DNA from: Defluviitaleaceae bacterium
GTDB taxonomy: Bacteria; Bacillota; Clostridia; Lachnospirales; WQUN01
Length of the DNA: 40,439 nucleotides
Assembly: GCA_009781765.1 (NCBI GenBank)
Contig: WQVC01000015.1
Coordinates: forward strand, 1 to 40,439
Reading direction: 5' to 3'
Every line of letters begins with the position of its first letter. Within the stretch, counting starts at the first letter, position 1. Position numbers and translations under genes: made by a program. This document shows positions 14,752-23,660 of this stretch, piece after piece. Under the pieces are notes generated by a model that did not search any database, was not told the DNA's origin, and saw nothing but the letters and a program-made list of their open reading frames with translations.

Positions 14752-17700
14752 TTGGTTGTTTTAAGCGCAGTGCCGGGGCTTCCGGTGCTTTATTCTAACC
14801 CGCGAGTCGGCTCGGCTGTTATCCATGGGCGAGTGATTCCCAATGCGTTGGTCATAGATGTGAACCTTTTTCAATACGAGTTTATAACCGGCAGTGTTGT
14901 TACAAGGAGAGATGTTCATATTGATGAGCGTGGCGGGATGGCTTTTGTTTTTGACCTCGACAGGCTGATTTGGATAGACTCTTTGAGTTTGACTCAGTTT
15001 TCGTGCAGAGACACACGGGACTTGTCGAGGGTGTTCACACCTTTTGCGCAAGGTCAATGGTCGTCGGGTGAAAGCATCAGAGGAATGTCCCCCCAACCCG
15101 TAAGCAGAGCGCAGTCGCCCCAAGGGTTGTCTTTTGATATGGCAAGTTTGTCGCTGATTGGCGCAAACGATTTAATGGAGTTCAGCGCAAACGGAACAGC
15201 TTGGCATACTTACGGCGGAAACCAAAATGTTTCGGATGTAATTTCCGCAACTTCTCCGAGTCCGGCAAATTTGCATGTAAGATACAGAACAACGGATATG
15301 TTTTTGCATTCCGAAGCACTTTTAATCCCCCTTACCGGTCAAGCCGCCCCCGCGCCGCTTCCGAGCGTCGTGTTTTTATGTGTGCAAACAGAAACCATTT
15401 CCGTTAATGATACAATGGAGTTTCGACGCGGTACTTCCGGCGATTGGACAGCCGTAGCACCCGGTCAAACAAGCATTCCCGTAACATTTGAATCGTCAAA
15501 TGTTACATACCAAGTTCGCGTAAGGGCGGGAGCAGGTTATTTTGCATCCCCTGCACTGGGTGTACTTGTTCGTGCCAGAGCTGCCGCGCCAAGCTCTGCT
15601 TACCGCCCCGCAACCGATGATATAAGTATAACAACGGCGCGTGAGTTCAGCCTCGACGGCGGCGCAACATGGACGCGAGCCACCGGGACAACCCTTCCGA
15701 GGGCAATTTTCGGAAATTATGCAACTACGGTTTATGTACGCACCGCCGCAACCGCTACCGTTGTTGCGTCGAATATCAGGATTATTGAAGTACCTGCCGG
15801 GCCGGCAAGTGCGCCCGCAGGATTAGAAATTGACTTTGCGCGTGAAGTTGTAACCGGCGTTGCGCCGGGTATGCAACGCAGTACAAACGGCACAACATGG
15901 ACAGCAATCAATACAAACGAACTTGATGTATCCGGACTTATACCCGCCGCGACCGCAAACAATGTAACGTTGCGCATACGGGTTGCCGCAACTGCAAGCG
16001 TACCACCGTCTGCAATTACGGAACTTGTGCTTACGCCGAGACAAGTAACGCCCGCCGCCGCCGCTATACAATTCGACGGATTTACGGAAACCATATCATT
16101 AGATGATACTATGGAATTTCGCGCGGGTACGTCGGGTGACTGGATACAAGTAGGAGCGGGGCAAACCTCCGCAACCGTATTCCCCGGCACGGCAAATGTA
16201 ACCCATCAGGTGCGGGTGCGCGGTACGGCAGACAGGTTCCCTTCCGCTGTACGTGCTGTAACCGTGCCGCGCCGCCCTGTTGCGCCGAATGCAGCCTACG
16301 ACATATTAACCGACAGAATCGTTAATGTAACCGCCGCGATGGAATTTCGTGTTTCAAGCGTTGACCCTGCATCTCCCGGATTTAACCCGAATGCCGATTG
16401 GGGCAATTGGACAAACACAAGCGGGACAAGCATAGCCAGGTTTGAACTCGGCACCGATGCGGAAGCATGGGTTGAAGTGCGTGTCCGCGCAACTGCTGCC
16501 GCACCGATTTCATATTCGGTTGTGGTAAGAACGCCCGAGATTTCAGCCCCCGGGCCGTATGCCGTAACAATTGACTTTTCAACCGAAAGGCTTGAAAACG
16601 TTACAACTGCAATGGAGTTTCGCAACCCGGGTGCAGCCGCTTGGATACGAGTGACAGAAGCAATGGTCGTCGGAGGCGGCGCGCCGCTTGCCGGAATACC
16701 GGCACATACTTCCGGCGACGGTATTGCAGAAGTTCGCTTTGCATCTTTCAGGGATATGAACGGCGTATCTCATCCGGTGTCCTTCTCTGTTGAAGTGCCT
16801 GTTCCCGCTCGCAGAGATGTTCCTGCACAAGTACACTTCGACGGTTTGGGCGGCGCACAAGGCGACGGCACTATCGTTGACCCTGCCGGAACAACAGAAT
16901 ACAGGCTTTCAGCAGGTAATCACGCATGGTCGCCCATACCGGCAAACGGGGTTGACCTCTCCGCAGTCCCCAATGCCGCAACCGCATTTTTGGTGCGTTA
17001 TATCGCAACAGGTGACGACTTTGCATCAGCACAGCGCATCATAACAGTCCCCGCCCGTGCCGCCCGCCCGGGTACGGCGCAAAACTTTAGCCTCGCCGAA
17101 GACCGCATACCCGTAACCGCCGCAATGGAATACAGCCTCGACGGCGGCGCAACTTGGACGCGCGTTCAGCCCGGCGCAACCTATATCCCCCGGTCAACAA
17201 TAGGCAATGCCGCAACCACGGTTTTGGTTCGCACTGCCGCAACCGCAGGAACTCGCGCTTCTCAATACCGAGAAGTTGCCGTACCCGAGGGACGCGATGC
17301 GACCGACTTCTTTGATGAAATCCTTACCCCCATTTCAATTAACTTCGAAGCCGAACGTCTTGCCGGCGCAGACACAACAATGCAATTCCGCCGGGCAGAT
17401 GCAACATCGTGGACAAATATTACTGCGGCGAACGTAACCGCCGGCGGTCCGGCTATATCCTCGCTTATTCCCGCAGCGGGAAGCCCTGATGCAGTTATCG
17501 AAGTGCGCCTCCGCTCGGCAGGAACTTTGCCGGCATCGGCAAGCCGCACAATAATTTTGCCCGCCCGCACCGCACCGCCCGACGCATCTGTTCACACGCT
17601 TAACAGGCAAACCGACATTATTTCCATTTTGCCGGGTATGCAGTATCGCTTAGGCACGGGCGCATGGTCAACAAACTTCGCCGCCACCGAAATTAACCTT

Positions 17701-18585
17701 ACGGAACGCGCTACATCCGTTAATGTTCAAATTCGTTGGACTGCCTCAAATGCAGAACGCCGTTACGAATCAACGGCAATTACCGTTGCCGTCCCCGCCC
17801 GCCCGAGTCGCCCCACTGCTCCGAGGTTTACCGCCGCATCCGGCACAATAACGGGCGTAACATCGCTTATGGAGTTCCGCGCGGTAAACCCCGCAAGCCT
17901 TCCCGCCAACCTTAACGACGGTTGGACGCGGGTTGCCGCCGGCGAAACAACGCTTGAAATATCTGCGTGGCAAGGCTACACAAGCATTCAAATAAGAACA
18001 GCCGCTACCGACACCGCAAGAGCCTCCGCAATTACAACAATAACCGGGCTTCCTGCGTCGCGGGCATTGTTAGCCGAAATGCTGTTGCTGTTGTTAGATG
18101 AAGATGAACCGGAAGACGAACCGGAAGATGAACCCGTTGTTGATGACGACGCAACCGAACCGGAAGATGAACCCGTTGTTGATGATGGCGCAACCGAACC
18201 GGAAGATGAATTCGCCGTCGAGGACGATGCAACCGAACCGGAAGATGAATTCGTTGTTGAGGACGACACAACCGAACCGGGAGACGAACCCGTTGTCGAG
18301 GACGACGCAACCGAACCGGATGATGAATCACCCGCTGTTGATGAACCTGTCGCCGACGACTCACCGGAAATGAATGAACCGGATGACGCAACCGTTGTCG
18401 AGGACGGCGCAACCGAACCGGGTGATGCACCCGTTGCTGAATCCGACAGCAAACCGGAAAAACCGGAAGCTGATTCCCCCGTCGTTGAAGAGTCCGTTGC
18501 TGATGATTCAATCGAACCGGGATTACCGGACGCAACCGCGCCGGAATCACATCCCGCTACGAAACCCGGCAACCAATCCGAATAG
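14752..18585 (+). CDS. Large secreted surface protein with about 12 repeats and an acidic tail
   Basis: A 1277-codon frame, probably the main part of the gene starting at 14245. It holds about 12 repeats of 75-105 residues. Each has a pattern of a 'ISVNDTMEFRRG'-type strand, a conserved Trp ('GDW', 'GATW', 'GAW'), a 'V-x-V-R-x-x-A' strand and a Val-Pro-Ala-Arg-type linker. The pattern resembles DUF4073-type repeats of Bacillota surface proteins. Residues about 1115-1277 are Asp/Glu/Pro-rich 13-residue repeats ending near 'KPGNQSE', with no LPXTG motif, membrane anchor or S-layer module. A stalk or adhesin is likely. The annotated TTG start at 14752 is only where this frame opens, not the true start. 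Confidence 0.75.
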   Translation: MVVLSAVPGLPVLYSNPRVGSAVIHGRVIPNALVIDVNLFQYEFITGSVVTRRDVHIDERGGMAFVFDLDRLIWIDSLSLTQFSCRDTRDLSRVFTPFAQGQWSSGESIRGMSPQPVSRAQSPQGLSFDMASLSLIGANDLMEFSANGTAWHTYGGNQNVSDVISATSPSPANLHVRYRTTDMFLHSEALLIPLTGQAAPAPLPSVVFLCVQTETISVNDTMEFRRGTSGDWTAVAPGQTSIPVTFESSNVTYQVRVRAGAGYFASPALGVLVRARAAAPSSAYRPATDDISITTAREFSLDGGATWTRATGTTLPRAIFGNYATTVYVRTAATATVVASNIRIIEVPAGPASAPAGLEIDFAREVVTGVAPGMQRSTNGTTWTAINTNELDVSGLIPAATANNVTLRIRVAATASVPPSAITELVLTPRQVTPAAAAIQFDGFTETISLDDTMEFRAGTSGDWIQVGAGQTSATVFPGTANVTHQVRVRGTADRFPSAVRAVTVPRRPVAPNAAYDILTDRIVNVTAAMEFRVSSVDPASPGFNPNADWGNWTNTSGTSIARFELGTDAEAWVEVRVRATAAAPISYSVVVRTPEISAPGPYAVTIDFSTERLENVTTAMEFRNPGAAAWIRVTEAMVVGGGAPLAGIPAHTSGDGIAEVRFASFRDMNGVSHPVSFSVEVPVPARRDVPAQVHFDGLGGAQGDGTIVDPAGTTEYRLSAGNHAWSPIPANGVDLSAVPNAATAFLVRYIATGDDFASAQRIITVPARAARPGTAQNFSLAEDRIPVTAAMEYSLDGGATWTRVQPGATYIPRSTIGNAATTVLVRTAATAGTRASQYREVAVPEGRDATDFFDEILTPISINFEAERLAGADTTMQFRRADATSWTNITAANVTAGGPAISSLIPAAGSPDAVIEVRLRSAGTLPASASRTIILPARTAPPDASVHTLNRQTDIISILPGMQYRLGTGAWSTNFAATEINLTERATSVNVQIRWTASNAERRYESTAITVAVPARPSRPTAPRFTAASGTITGVTSLMEFRAVNPASLPANLNDGWTRVAAGETTLEISAWQGYTSIQIRTAATDTARASAITTITGLPASRALLAEMLLLLLDEDEPEDEPEDEPVVDDDATEPEDEPVVDDGATEPEDEFAVEDDATEPEDEFVVEDDTTEPGDEPVVEDDATEPDDESPAVDEPVADDSPEMNEPDDATVVEDGATEPGDAPVAESDSKPEKPEADSPVVEESVADDSIEPGLPDATAPESHPATKPGNQSE
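18118..18312 (+). repeat. 39-bp tandem repeats (13-residue acidic unit)
   Basis: Five clear units encode 'EPEDEPVVDDDAT' and variants, with degenerate units to about 18440. Copy number changes would keep the frame. The Ser-rich long frame on the opposite strand is a shadow of this repeat. Confidence 0.9.
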
Positions 18586-18589
18586 ATGT

Positions 18590-18702
18590 AGGCGACCTCT
18601 GAAAACCCATCTTTTCGCATATGTCGCTTCTCGGAAAATGGCCTGAAGCCGCCATTTTCCTGCGATGCGACACAGCTCAACGCGGGTTTTCGGAGGTCGC
18701 CT
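18590..18702. repeat. Large nested palindrome after the surface-protein gene
   Basis: AGGCGACCTCTGAAAACCC (18590-18608) is inverted at 18684-18702 with one mismatch. Inside, GGAAAATGGC faces GCCATTTTCC and GTCGC faces GCGAC. It begins five bases after the stop codon. Its sequence differs from the other palindromes. Confidence 0.75.
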
Positions 18703-18711
18703 GTAAAAATT

Positions 18712-18796
18712 AAAAAACCGCGCGAATGCGCGGTTTTTTGTTGTTTTGCCCCGCTTTTCAAAAAGCGGGTGGGGGTGCGGGGGCGAAGCCCCTGCA
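18712..18796. terminator. Modular terminator cassette B between convergent genes
   Basis: AAAAAACCGCGC (18712-18723)/GCGCGGTTTTTT (18728-18739) is a bidirectional terminator; CCCGCTTTT/AAAAGCGGG and GGGGGCGAAGCCCCT follow. It serves both the surface-protein gene and the nagB operon. The order is the mirror of cassette D. Confidence 0.88.
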
Positions 18797-18813
18797 ATAC
18801 ATACAATACATAC

Positions 18814-19536
18814 TCACTTAACCAACCCAGCCGCGTCCTCGTCAACAATAACCGTAACGTCCGGGTGAAGTTGCAGCACCGACGCCGGCATTTGCGGGGT
18901 TATCGGGCCGTGAAGTGCTTTGAAAATTGCATCGGCTTTGCCTGCGCCGCTTGCAAGCAAAATGATTTTTCCGGCGCGAAAAATTGTGCGAATGCCCATC
19001 GTTACGGCGTAGCGCGGCACTTCGCTTTCGTCGGCAAAGAAGCGGGCGTTTGCCTTAATTGTAGACTCGTCGAGGGGAGTGTAATTTGTTGCGGCAACGA
19101 AGGCGTCGCCCGGTTCGTTGAAACCGATGTGGCCGTTGTTGCCGATGCCCAAAATTTGCAGGTCGATTCCGCCGTGCGCCGCGATTTTTTCTTCGTATGC
19201 CGCGCATTCGGCGGCAGCGTCGGGGGCTTCGCCGTCGGGAATGAACGTTTGCGCTATGTTTATTCGGTCGAATAAATTTTTGCGCATGAAGTGATAGTAA
19301 CTTTGGTCGCTCGATTTCTTAATCGGAAAATATTCGTCCAGATTAAACGCCGTTACCCGCGAAAAATCGACATCGCCGGCGTCATACATGTGTATAAGTT
19401 GCTCGTATGTTCCGACAGGTGTACTGCCGGTTGCAAGTCCGAGAACGCAGTTCGGTTTCGAGGCAACCAATTCCCGGATAATTTTTGCGCATTCGCGGCT
19501 CAACGCCTCGTAATTTTTTTGTACCGAGAGTTTCAT
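18814..19536 (-). CDS. nagB: Glucosamine-6-phosphate deaminase
   Basis: A 240-residue cytoplasmic enzyme converting glucosamine-6-phosphate to fructose-6-phosphate and ammonia. Family motifs are present: 'LGLATGSTPVGTYEQL' (phosphate loop), 'FNLDEYFPI', 'ILGIGNNGHIGFNEPG' and 'TMGIRTIFRAGKIILLASG'. The start at 19536 (MKLSVQKNYE) has AAAGGA upstream and overlaps the stop of the DUF1836 gene as ATGA; a ten-residue longer reading lacks a site. The third gene of an overlapping operon with a GH5 lipoprotein and a DUF1836 regulator. The context suggests amino-sugar use linked to polysaccharide breakdown. Confidence 0.95.
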   Translation of the reverse strand: MKLSVQKNYEALSRECAKIIRELVASKPNCVLGLATGSTPVGTYEQLIHMYDAGDVDFSRVTAFNLDEYFPIKKSSDQSYYHFMRKNLFDRINIAQTFIPDGEAPDAAAECAAYEEKIAAHGGIDLQILGIGNNGHIGFNEPGDAFVAATNYTPLDESTIKANARFFADESEVPRYAVTMGIRTIFRAGKIILLASGAGKADAIFKALHGPITPQMPASVLQLHPDVTVIVDEDAAGLVK

Positions 19537-19925
19537 GTAACGTATCCTTTCATTTCGGCGGCGCAAGCCATAATCTGCAACGCCTCGCCGTTTTTAAAAT
19601 TTTCGGTCAGCGACCGCGCGTTTTGCATAAGCTCGAAATAAATTTCAAGCGGCAAGCCCTCGTCGTCCAAAAAAGGTTCGAGTTCCGCTTTAATTTGCGG
19701 AATCTCGAACACAGTTTTCAGCCGGTCAATCACAACCAAAGCCGCCAAATGCTTATGTGTGTAAAATCGCTTGTTTGCCGGCGGCGGCATAACGCCGTCG
19801 CGAATATAATTTTGCACCATCGCGCGAGTGATTTTCAGCTCTTTTTTTTCGCAAAATTTCATTAACTGCGAAATCGTCATGGTGGGGCTGTAGTGGCGAA
19901 TGTCGGAAAGCGGATTATTATTCAT
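19533..19925 (-). CDS. DUF1836 helix-turn-helix protein
   Basis: A 130-residue protein. 'TISQLMKFCEKKELKITRAM' followed by 'VQNYIRDGVMPPPANKRFYTHKHLAALVVI' is the MerR-like winged-helix pattern of DUF1836 proteins, which are putative transcription regulators in Bacillota. The C-terminal half is helical. The start is set at 19925, where ATG overlaps the TAA of the GH5 gene (ATGAATAA); no Shine-Dalgarno site is visible, so translation is probably coupled. Its stop overlaps the nagB start. Its place between an exported glycosidase and nagB suggests it regulates this locus, which is inference. Confidence 0.82.
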   Translation of the reverse strand: MNNNPLSDIRHYSPTMTISQLMKFCEKKELKITRAMVQNYIRDGVMPPPANKRFYTHKHLAALVVIDRLKTVFEIPQIKAELEPFLDDEGLPLEIYFELMQNARSLTENFKNGEALQIMACAAEMKGYVT

Positions 19926-21282
19926 ATGCACGAACAATCGCGTCGATGATGCCGGGATGTGTAATTTCGCGCGTGGCACGATTAAACAGCCCGAAACCGT
20001 GCGTTCCCGGATTCGCGCTGCCGTTGTCCCACCAAAACGCTGCCATGCCGAACTCGCGCGCAATACTTGCGTAGTCGTAGGCATGTTGCTCGCGTTGCGC
20101 AAGATTTCCTTCTTCGCCGTTGTTAATCGAACCCCACTCGGTAAGCATTACGGACACGCCCAAAATTTCGGCTTGCTCGGCAACGCGCTCGATGCTCGGG
20201 CGAATTTCGTGCGCGCCGCCGTATGTGCCTTCGCCGTCGTGCGCCCATTGGAACGGCGAGTATGTGTGAATTGCCATGATAATTCTGTCGTCGGCGGAAT
20301 CCGTCGGAATTTCAAAGCCTTCGAAGGCGTACAACGTCGCGCTTGCGGCGTGCGTAGGCACAAGCAGGAAGCGTGATTCGTTATTCCCGCCGGTTGCGCG
20401 TACCGCATCAACAAACGCCTGATTGAGCCTGTTCAAATTTGCGCGCGCCTCCGGAGAACCGCCCGTCCATTCGAAACGCGGCGTGCGCGGTTCGTTAAGC
20501 CCCGCAAACATAAGACGCTCGCCGAAAGGCTCAAACTGACCGGCAATTTGCGTCCACCACGTCGATAAAATATGAATGCTGTGTTCGACTTCGGCGTCGG
20601 TAAGCCCGATTGCGTGAATGGTTTCATGCGTGTTGAAACTGTTTTCGTGATGCGTGTTTAAAACGATGTGCATACCGGCGTCATACGCCCACCCGACAAC
20701 TTCATAAACGCGCTCCATCCAGTCGTCACGAATAATATAATCCGGGCCGGGCGCGACTTTGTTCCAGGTAACGGGAATGCGAATCGCCTCGAAACCGGCG
20801 TCGCTTACGGTTTGAATAAATTCCTGTGTTACAACGCTTGCCGTTCCGCCGACCCACGCCGTTTCAAGCTGCGCAACACTTGTACCCGCATACGTGCCGT
20901 CCCCGAGCCACGAGAACCCCAAGCCTTGGTATTGTTGCGCGTCGAACTGATTGCCCAAATTCCAACCCGGCCCCATTGCGGCAACAAAATCCGCCGATGA
21001 AATGTCGCTCATGGGCGAACGCTCACGGGAGGACGCGCGGGCGGGGAGGGAAGGGGAGACGGGCGTGAGTCCGGGGTCGCCGACGTCGCGGGTTTCGGAT
21101 GAGGCGTCGGATGAAGTTTCCGCGGGTGTTTCCGATGTTTCGGCAGTGCCGGCATCGCCGGATGTATCCTGCGTACCTTGCGATTCAAACGCATCGGGAG
21201 GTGTTGCGTAATCCTCGTCACATGCGCAACCGCTGAAGGCGAAAATCGCCGCCAATAAAATTACCGCTGAAAATTTTTTCAT
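19918..21282 (-). CDS. GH5 endoglucanase-type lipoprotein
   Basis: A 454-residue exported enzyme. The signal peptide ends in a lipobox ('FAFSGC', Cys19), so it is anchored to the membrane. Residues about 25-90 are a Ser/Thr/Glu-rich linker. The rest is a GH5 barrel, probably subfamily 4: 'GPGWNLGNQFDA', 'AIRIPVTWNKV', 'NTHHEN', acid/base Glu264 in 'GLNEPR', 'AIHTYSP', nucleophile Glu382 in 'LTEWGS', and 'AFWWDNG'. It should cut beta-1,4-glucans such as cellulose or xyloglucan. AAAGGAG precedes the start. First gene of an overlapping operon with DUF1836 and nagB. A second GH5 gene lies 600 bases upstream. Confidence 0.93.
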   Translation of the reverse strand: MKKFSAVILLAAIFAFSGCACDEDYATPPDAFESQGTQDTSGDAGTAETSETPAETSSDASSETRDVGDPGLTPVSPSLPARASSRERSPMSDISSADFVAAMGPGWNLGNQFDAQQYQGLGFSWLGDGTYAGTSVAQLETAWVGGTASVVTQEFIQTVSDAGFEAIRIPVTWNKVAPGPDYIIRDDWMERVYEVVGWAYDAGMHIVLNTHHENSFNTHETIHAIGLTDAEVEHSIHILSTWWTQIAGQFEPFGERLMFAGLNEPRTPRFEWTGGSPEARANLNRLNQAFVDAVRATGGNNESRFLLVPTHAASATLYAFEGFEIPTDSADDRIIMAIHTYSPFQWAHDGEGTYGGAHEIRPSIERVAEQAEILGVSVMLTEWGSINNGEEGNLAQREQHAYDYASIAREFGMAAFWWDNGSANPGTHGFGLFNRATREITHPGIIDAIVRAYE

Positions 21283-21377
21283 GCTTACAACTCCTTTTAT
21301 AAGTAAACAGCTACATTTTGGAAAAACGCTTCACGGCATACCGCTATCCGGCAAACTCGGTAACAGTGGTATTCCCC

Positions 21378-21788
21378 TTATAACCACCCGTTTCTGCTCG
21401 CAATATCACGCTCACAATATATTTGTAATTTAGGAAGGTGCAGTTCTGAAGGGGCAATCAGCCAGTCCGGCTTAGGGGGTATGTTGTCAGAGCCGCAATG
21501 TAAAATTACTTCAGTCAAACCGTCTTGTACTAAAAGAATAGGTGAAAGAAGACAAAAATTCTGCCCCTTAACATCAAAAAAACCCAATGGAATCAAATGA
21601 CAATCTTCTAACGCAATACCTCGACCATTTTGAAATCCGGGGAGATGCTTGATAAATGCAGCAGATGAAGCAATAGTTCCATTATCTGACGGGTCTGATG
21701 AATCATAGAAAATGAACTCAGAGATAGCTCTCCTTTCACCTAAATCCCACTCGGATGCAATAGAGGAATGAACCCAAAACTTAACCAT
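21378..21788 (-). CDS. Hypothetical protein, AT-rich
   Basis: A 136-residue protein starting at 21788, with AAGGAG 12 bases upstream. There is no signal peptide or membrane segment. It is hydrophobic in the middle ('NFCLLSPILLVQDGLTEVIL') and has three Cys. I recognise no family; an immunity-like or small sensory role cannot be excluded. It lies between the two GH5 genes, on the same strand. Its DNA is clearly more AT-rich than both neighbours, suggesting later insertion. The gap to the upstream GH5 stop holds a 43-bp palindrome. Confidence 0.6.
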   Translation of the reverse strand: MVKFWVHSSIASEWDLGERRAISEFIFYDSSDPSDNGTIASSAAFIKHLPGFQNGRGIALEDCHLIPLGFFDVKGQNFCLLSPILLVQDGLTEVILHCGSDNIPPKPDWLIAPSELHLPKLQIYCERDIASRNGWL

Positions 21789-21837
21789 AAAAACATCAAC
21801 TCCTTCTTTATTGTTTTATATAATAAATTCAGCCGCT

Positions 21838-21880
21838 CGGCTTCGAGGGAACGTGTCGTTTGCGACATATTCCCCCGGCG
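21838..21880. repeat. Short palindromic repeat family P, copy 1
   Basis: Pattern CGGCTTCGAGGGAACGTG, short variable loop, CATATTCCCCCGGCG. It is two bases from the GH5 stop. Other copies: 25739, 28378, and inverted at 40078. Confidence 0.8.
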
Positions 21881-21881
21881 T

Positions 21882-23609
21882 TTACTCCGCGCTTTGCGCG
21901 GCGGTTGCGCGAATCATCGCGTCAATGATGTCCTGATGTGTCGGTGCGCCGGTGCTGCGATTAAAAATTCCGAAAGTTTCGGCTGCGCCGCCGCCGGTTT
22001 GCGCAGCAACGCCGTAGTTTGCATTGTCCCACCAAAACGCCGGAATCCCGCGTGAATGCGCATGACCCCAGTAAAATTCCGTCCAAGCAATGCGAGCGGC
22101 GTTGTTATCTCTGTTTACCGCGCCGGTTTCGCTGAACACAACGGGAATGCCGTTGCGCACAAAAGCGTTATATGCGCGGTCGATGTATGAACGAATCGGA
22201 TTAGTGTCGCCGGAGTTATTTGCGTCCCAACGGTCGGTTGAATCCGGCCCGATTTGAAGCGCGAAAAGCCACGGCGAGTAACTGTGAACCGACACGATAA
22301 TTCTGTCGGGAACGGTGTCGGTCGGAACAACAAGGTCGTTAATCGCCGCCGCCGTGCCGGATGCCGCATATGTCGGCACGATAAGCACACGCTGAGCGTT
22401 ATTTCCGCCGGTTGCACGAACGGTATCAACAAAAAGTTGGTTAAGCTCGTTAAGATTTCTGCGTTCTTCGGGCGTTCCGCCGCTCCATTCCGCAGGGCTG
22501 TTGCGGGTGCGCGGCTCGTTAAAGCCTTGGAAAACAAGCCTCTCGTTGTAGTCAATGAACTCGTTTGCGATTTGCGTCCAAAGTGTTGTAACCGCGCGAC
22601 GCGATTCCGCCATATATCTGTCGTGCAGGCGGAAAATTTCGTCGTCGTGGTGAGTGTTTATCATTATATACATGTCGTTTGCGACGGCGTACCCGACAAC
22701 TTCATGTACACGCGCCATCCAGTCGGCGCGAATATTAAAATCGTTGTCAATCGCTTTTTGCCACGTTATCGGAATGCGAATCCCGTTAATGCCCGACGCA
22801 TAAACCGAATTGACCATTTGCGGCGTAACAACAGTGTTTGTCCACGCTGTTTCCATTTGTTCCACGGTTTGCCCGCGAGCAGTACGCGCATCCAAATGGT
22901 TGCCCAAATTCCAACCCGTTCGCACACCGGCAACCCACTCGGCAGCCGTTATCGGAGCGAAACCTTCGGTTGCAACGGGCGGGGCAGGGGAGGGGGCATA
23001 TTCCCCGGGTTCGTCGTCCGCAATTTCGCCCGGCGCGTCGTCAGAATGGTCGCCCGGTTCGTCACCCGGAAGCTCGGGCATGGGTACAAGCTCCGTCGGC
23101 GGAAGCGGTTCGAGCGGCGTCATTCCCGCCGGAGCGTAATTTCTGTCCGTGGCGATTAAAACCGCGCCGTCTTCGAAATCTACACCGAAACCGAGCGCGT
23201 CGCCAAGCTCGCGAAGCTGAAAAAACGTAAACCCGCGAATGCTGTACGCATTAAAATTGATTAAAACGTCGTTTACATAAACATCGGCGCGACTCGGCAC
23301 TGCGATTGTTGCCGAGCCGTCGATTTCGGCGGGCGTACCGGCATAACTGTTGCCCGATTCAATCAAAATTGCGCCGCGCTCGCCGTCCCATTCGAGGTCG
23401 AACCGAACCGGCGTATCACGTAAAATATATGCCACATCGCGAAGCATAAAATAATTTCGCCCGCCGATGTTAAACGCGCGAACATCAACGCTTGTTCCGT
23501 CCACGCGAACTTCGTGTTCCGTGGGAGTTGCCTGCGCCGCACTAACCGCCACCGCAAGCGTTACAACCAAAAATACCGCCATTACAATTGCAAAAATCCG
23601 TTTTTCCAT
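21882..23609 (-). CDS. GH5 endoglucanase-type enzyme with copper-amine-oxidase-N-like domain
   Basis: A 575-residue exported enzyme. Signal peptide about residues 1-25 ('IFAIVMAVFLVVTLAVAVSA'). Residues about 30-150 carry two repeats like the copper amine oxidase N-terminal domain ('AFNIGGRNYFMLRDVAYILRD' and 'AYSIRGFTFFQLRELGDALGF'), thought to bind the cell surface or substrate. A Pro/Glu/Asp-rich linker follows (about 160-215). The C-terminal GH5 barrel has 'GWNLGNHLDA', 'GIRIPITWQKA', 'NTHHDD', acid/base Glu365 in 'FNEPR', 'SVHSYSP', nucleophile Glu494 in 'FSETGA' and 'AFWWDNA'. AAAGGAG precedes the start. It is a paralog of the lipoprotein enzyme at 19918-21282, with a different attachment module. 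Confidence 0.93.
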   Translation of the reverse strand: MEKRIFAIVMAVFLVVTLAVAVSAAQATPTEHEVRVDGTSVDVRAFNIGGRNYFMLRDVAYILRDTPVRFDLEWDGERGAILIESGNSYAGTPAEIDGSATIAVPSRADVYVNDVLINFNAYSIRGFTFFQLRELGDALGFGVDFEDGAVLIATDRNYAPAGMTPLEPLPPTELVPMPELPGDEPGDHSDDAPGEIADDEPGEYAPSPAPPVATEGFAPITAAEWVAGVRTGWNLGNHLDARTARGQTVEQMETAWTNTVVTPQMVNSVYASGINGIRIPITWQKAIDNDFNIRADWMARVHEVVGYAVANDMYIMINTHHDDEIFRLHDRYMAESRRAVTTLWTQIANEFIDYNERLVFQGFNEPRTRNSPAEWSGGTPEERRNLNELNQLFVDTVRATGGNNAQRVLIVPTYAASGTAAAINDLVVPTDTVPDRIIVSVHSYSPWLFALQIGPDSTDRWDANNSGDTNPIRSYIDRAYNAFVRNGIPVVFSETGAVNRDNNAARIAWTEFYWGHAHSRGIPAFWWDNANYGVAAQTGGGAAETFGIFNRSTGAPTHQDIIDAMIRATAAQSAE

Positions 23610-23660
23610 GTTTCCGCTCCTTTATTTTTTAACACTCTCTTTTATTAACATTGAATCACG

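Noticed and set aside
17988-18848. A 286-codon Ser/Thr/Gly-rich frame on minus
   Set aside because: It is the mirror of the acidic 39-bp repeats and runs through a terminator; no credible start.
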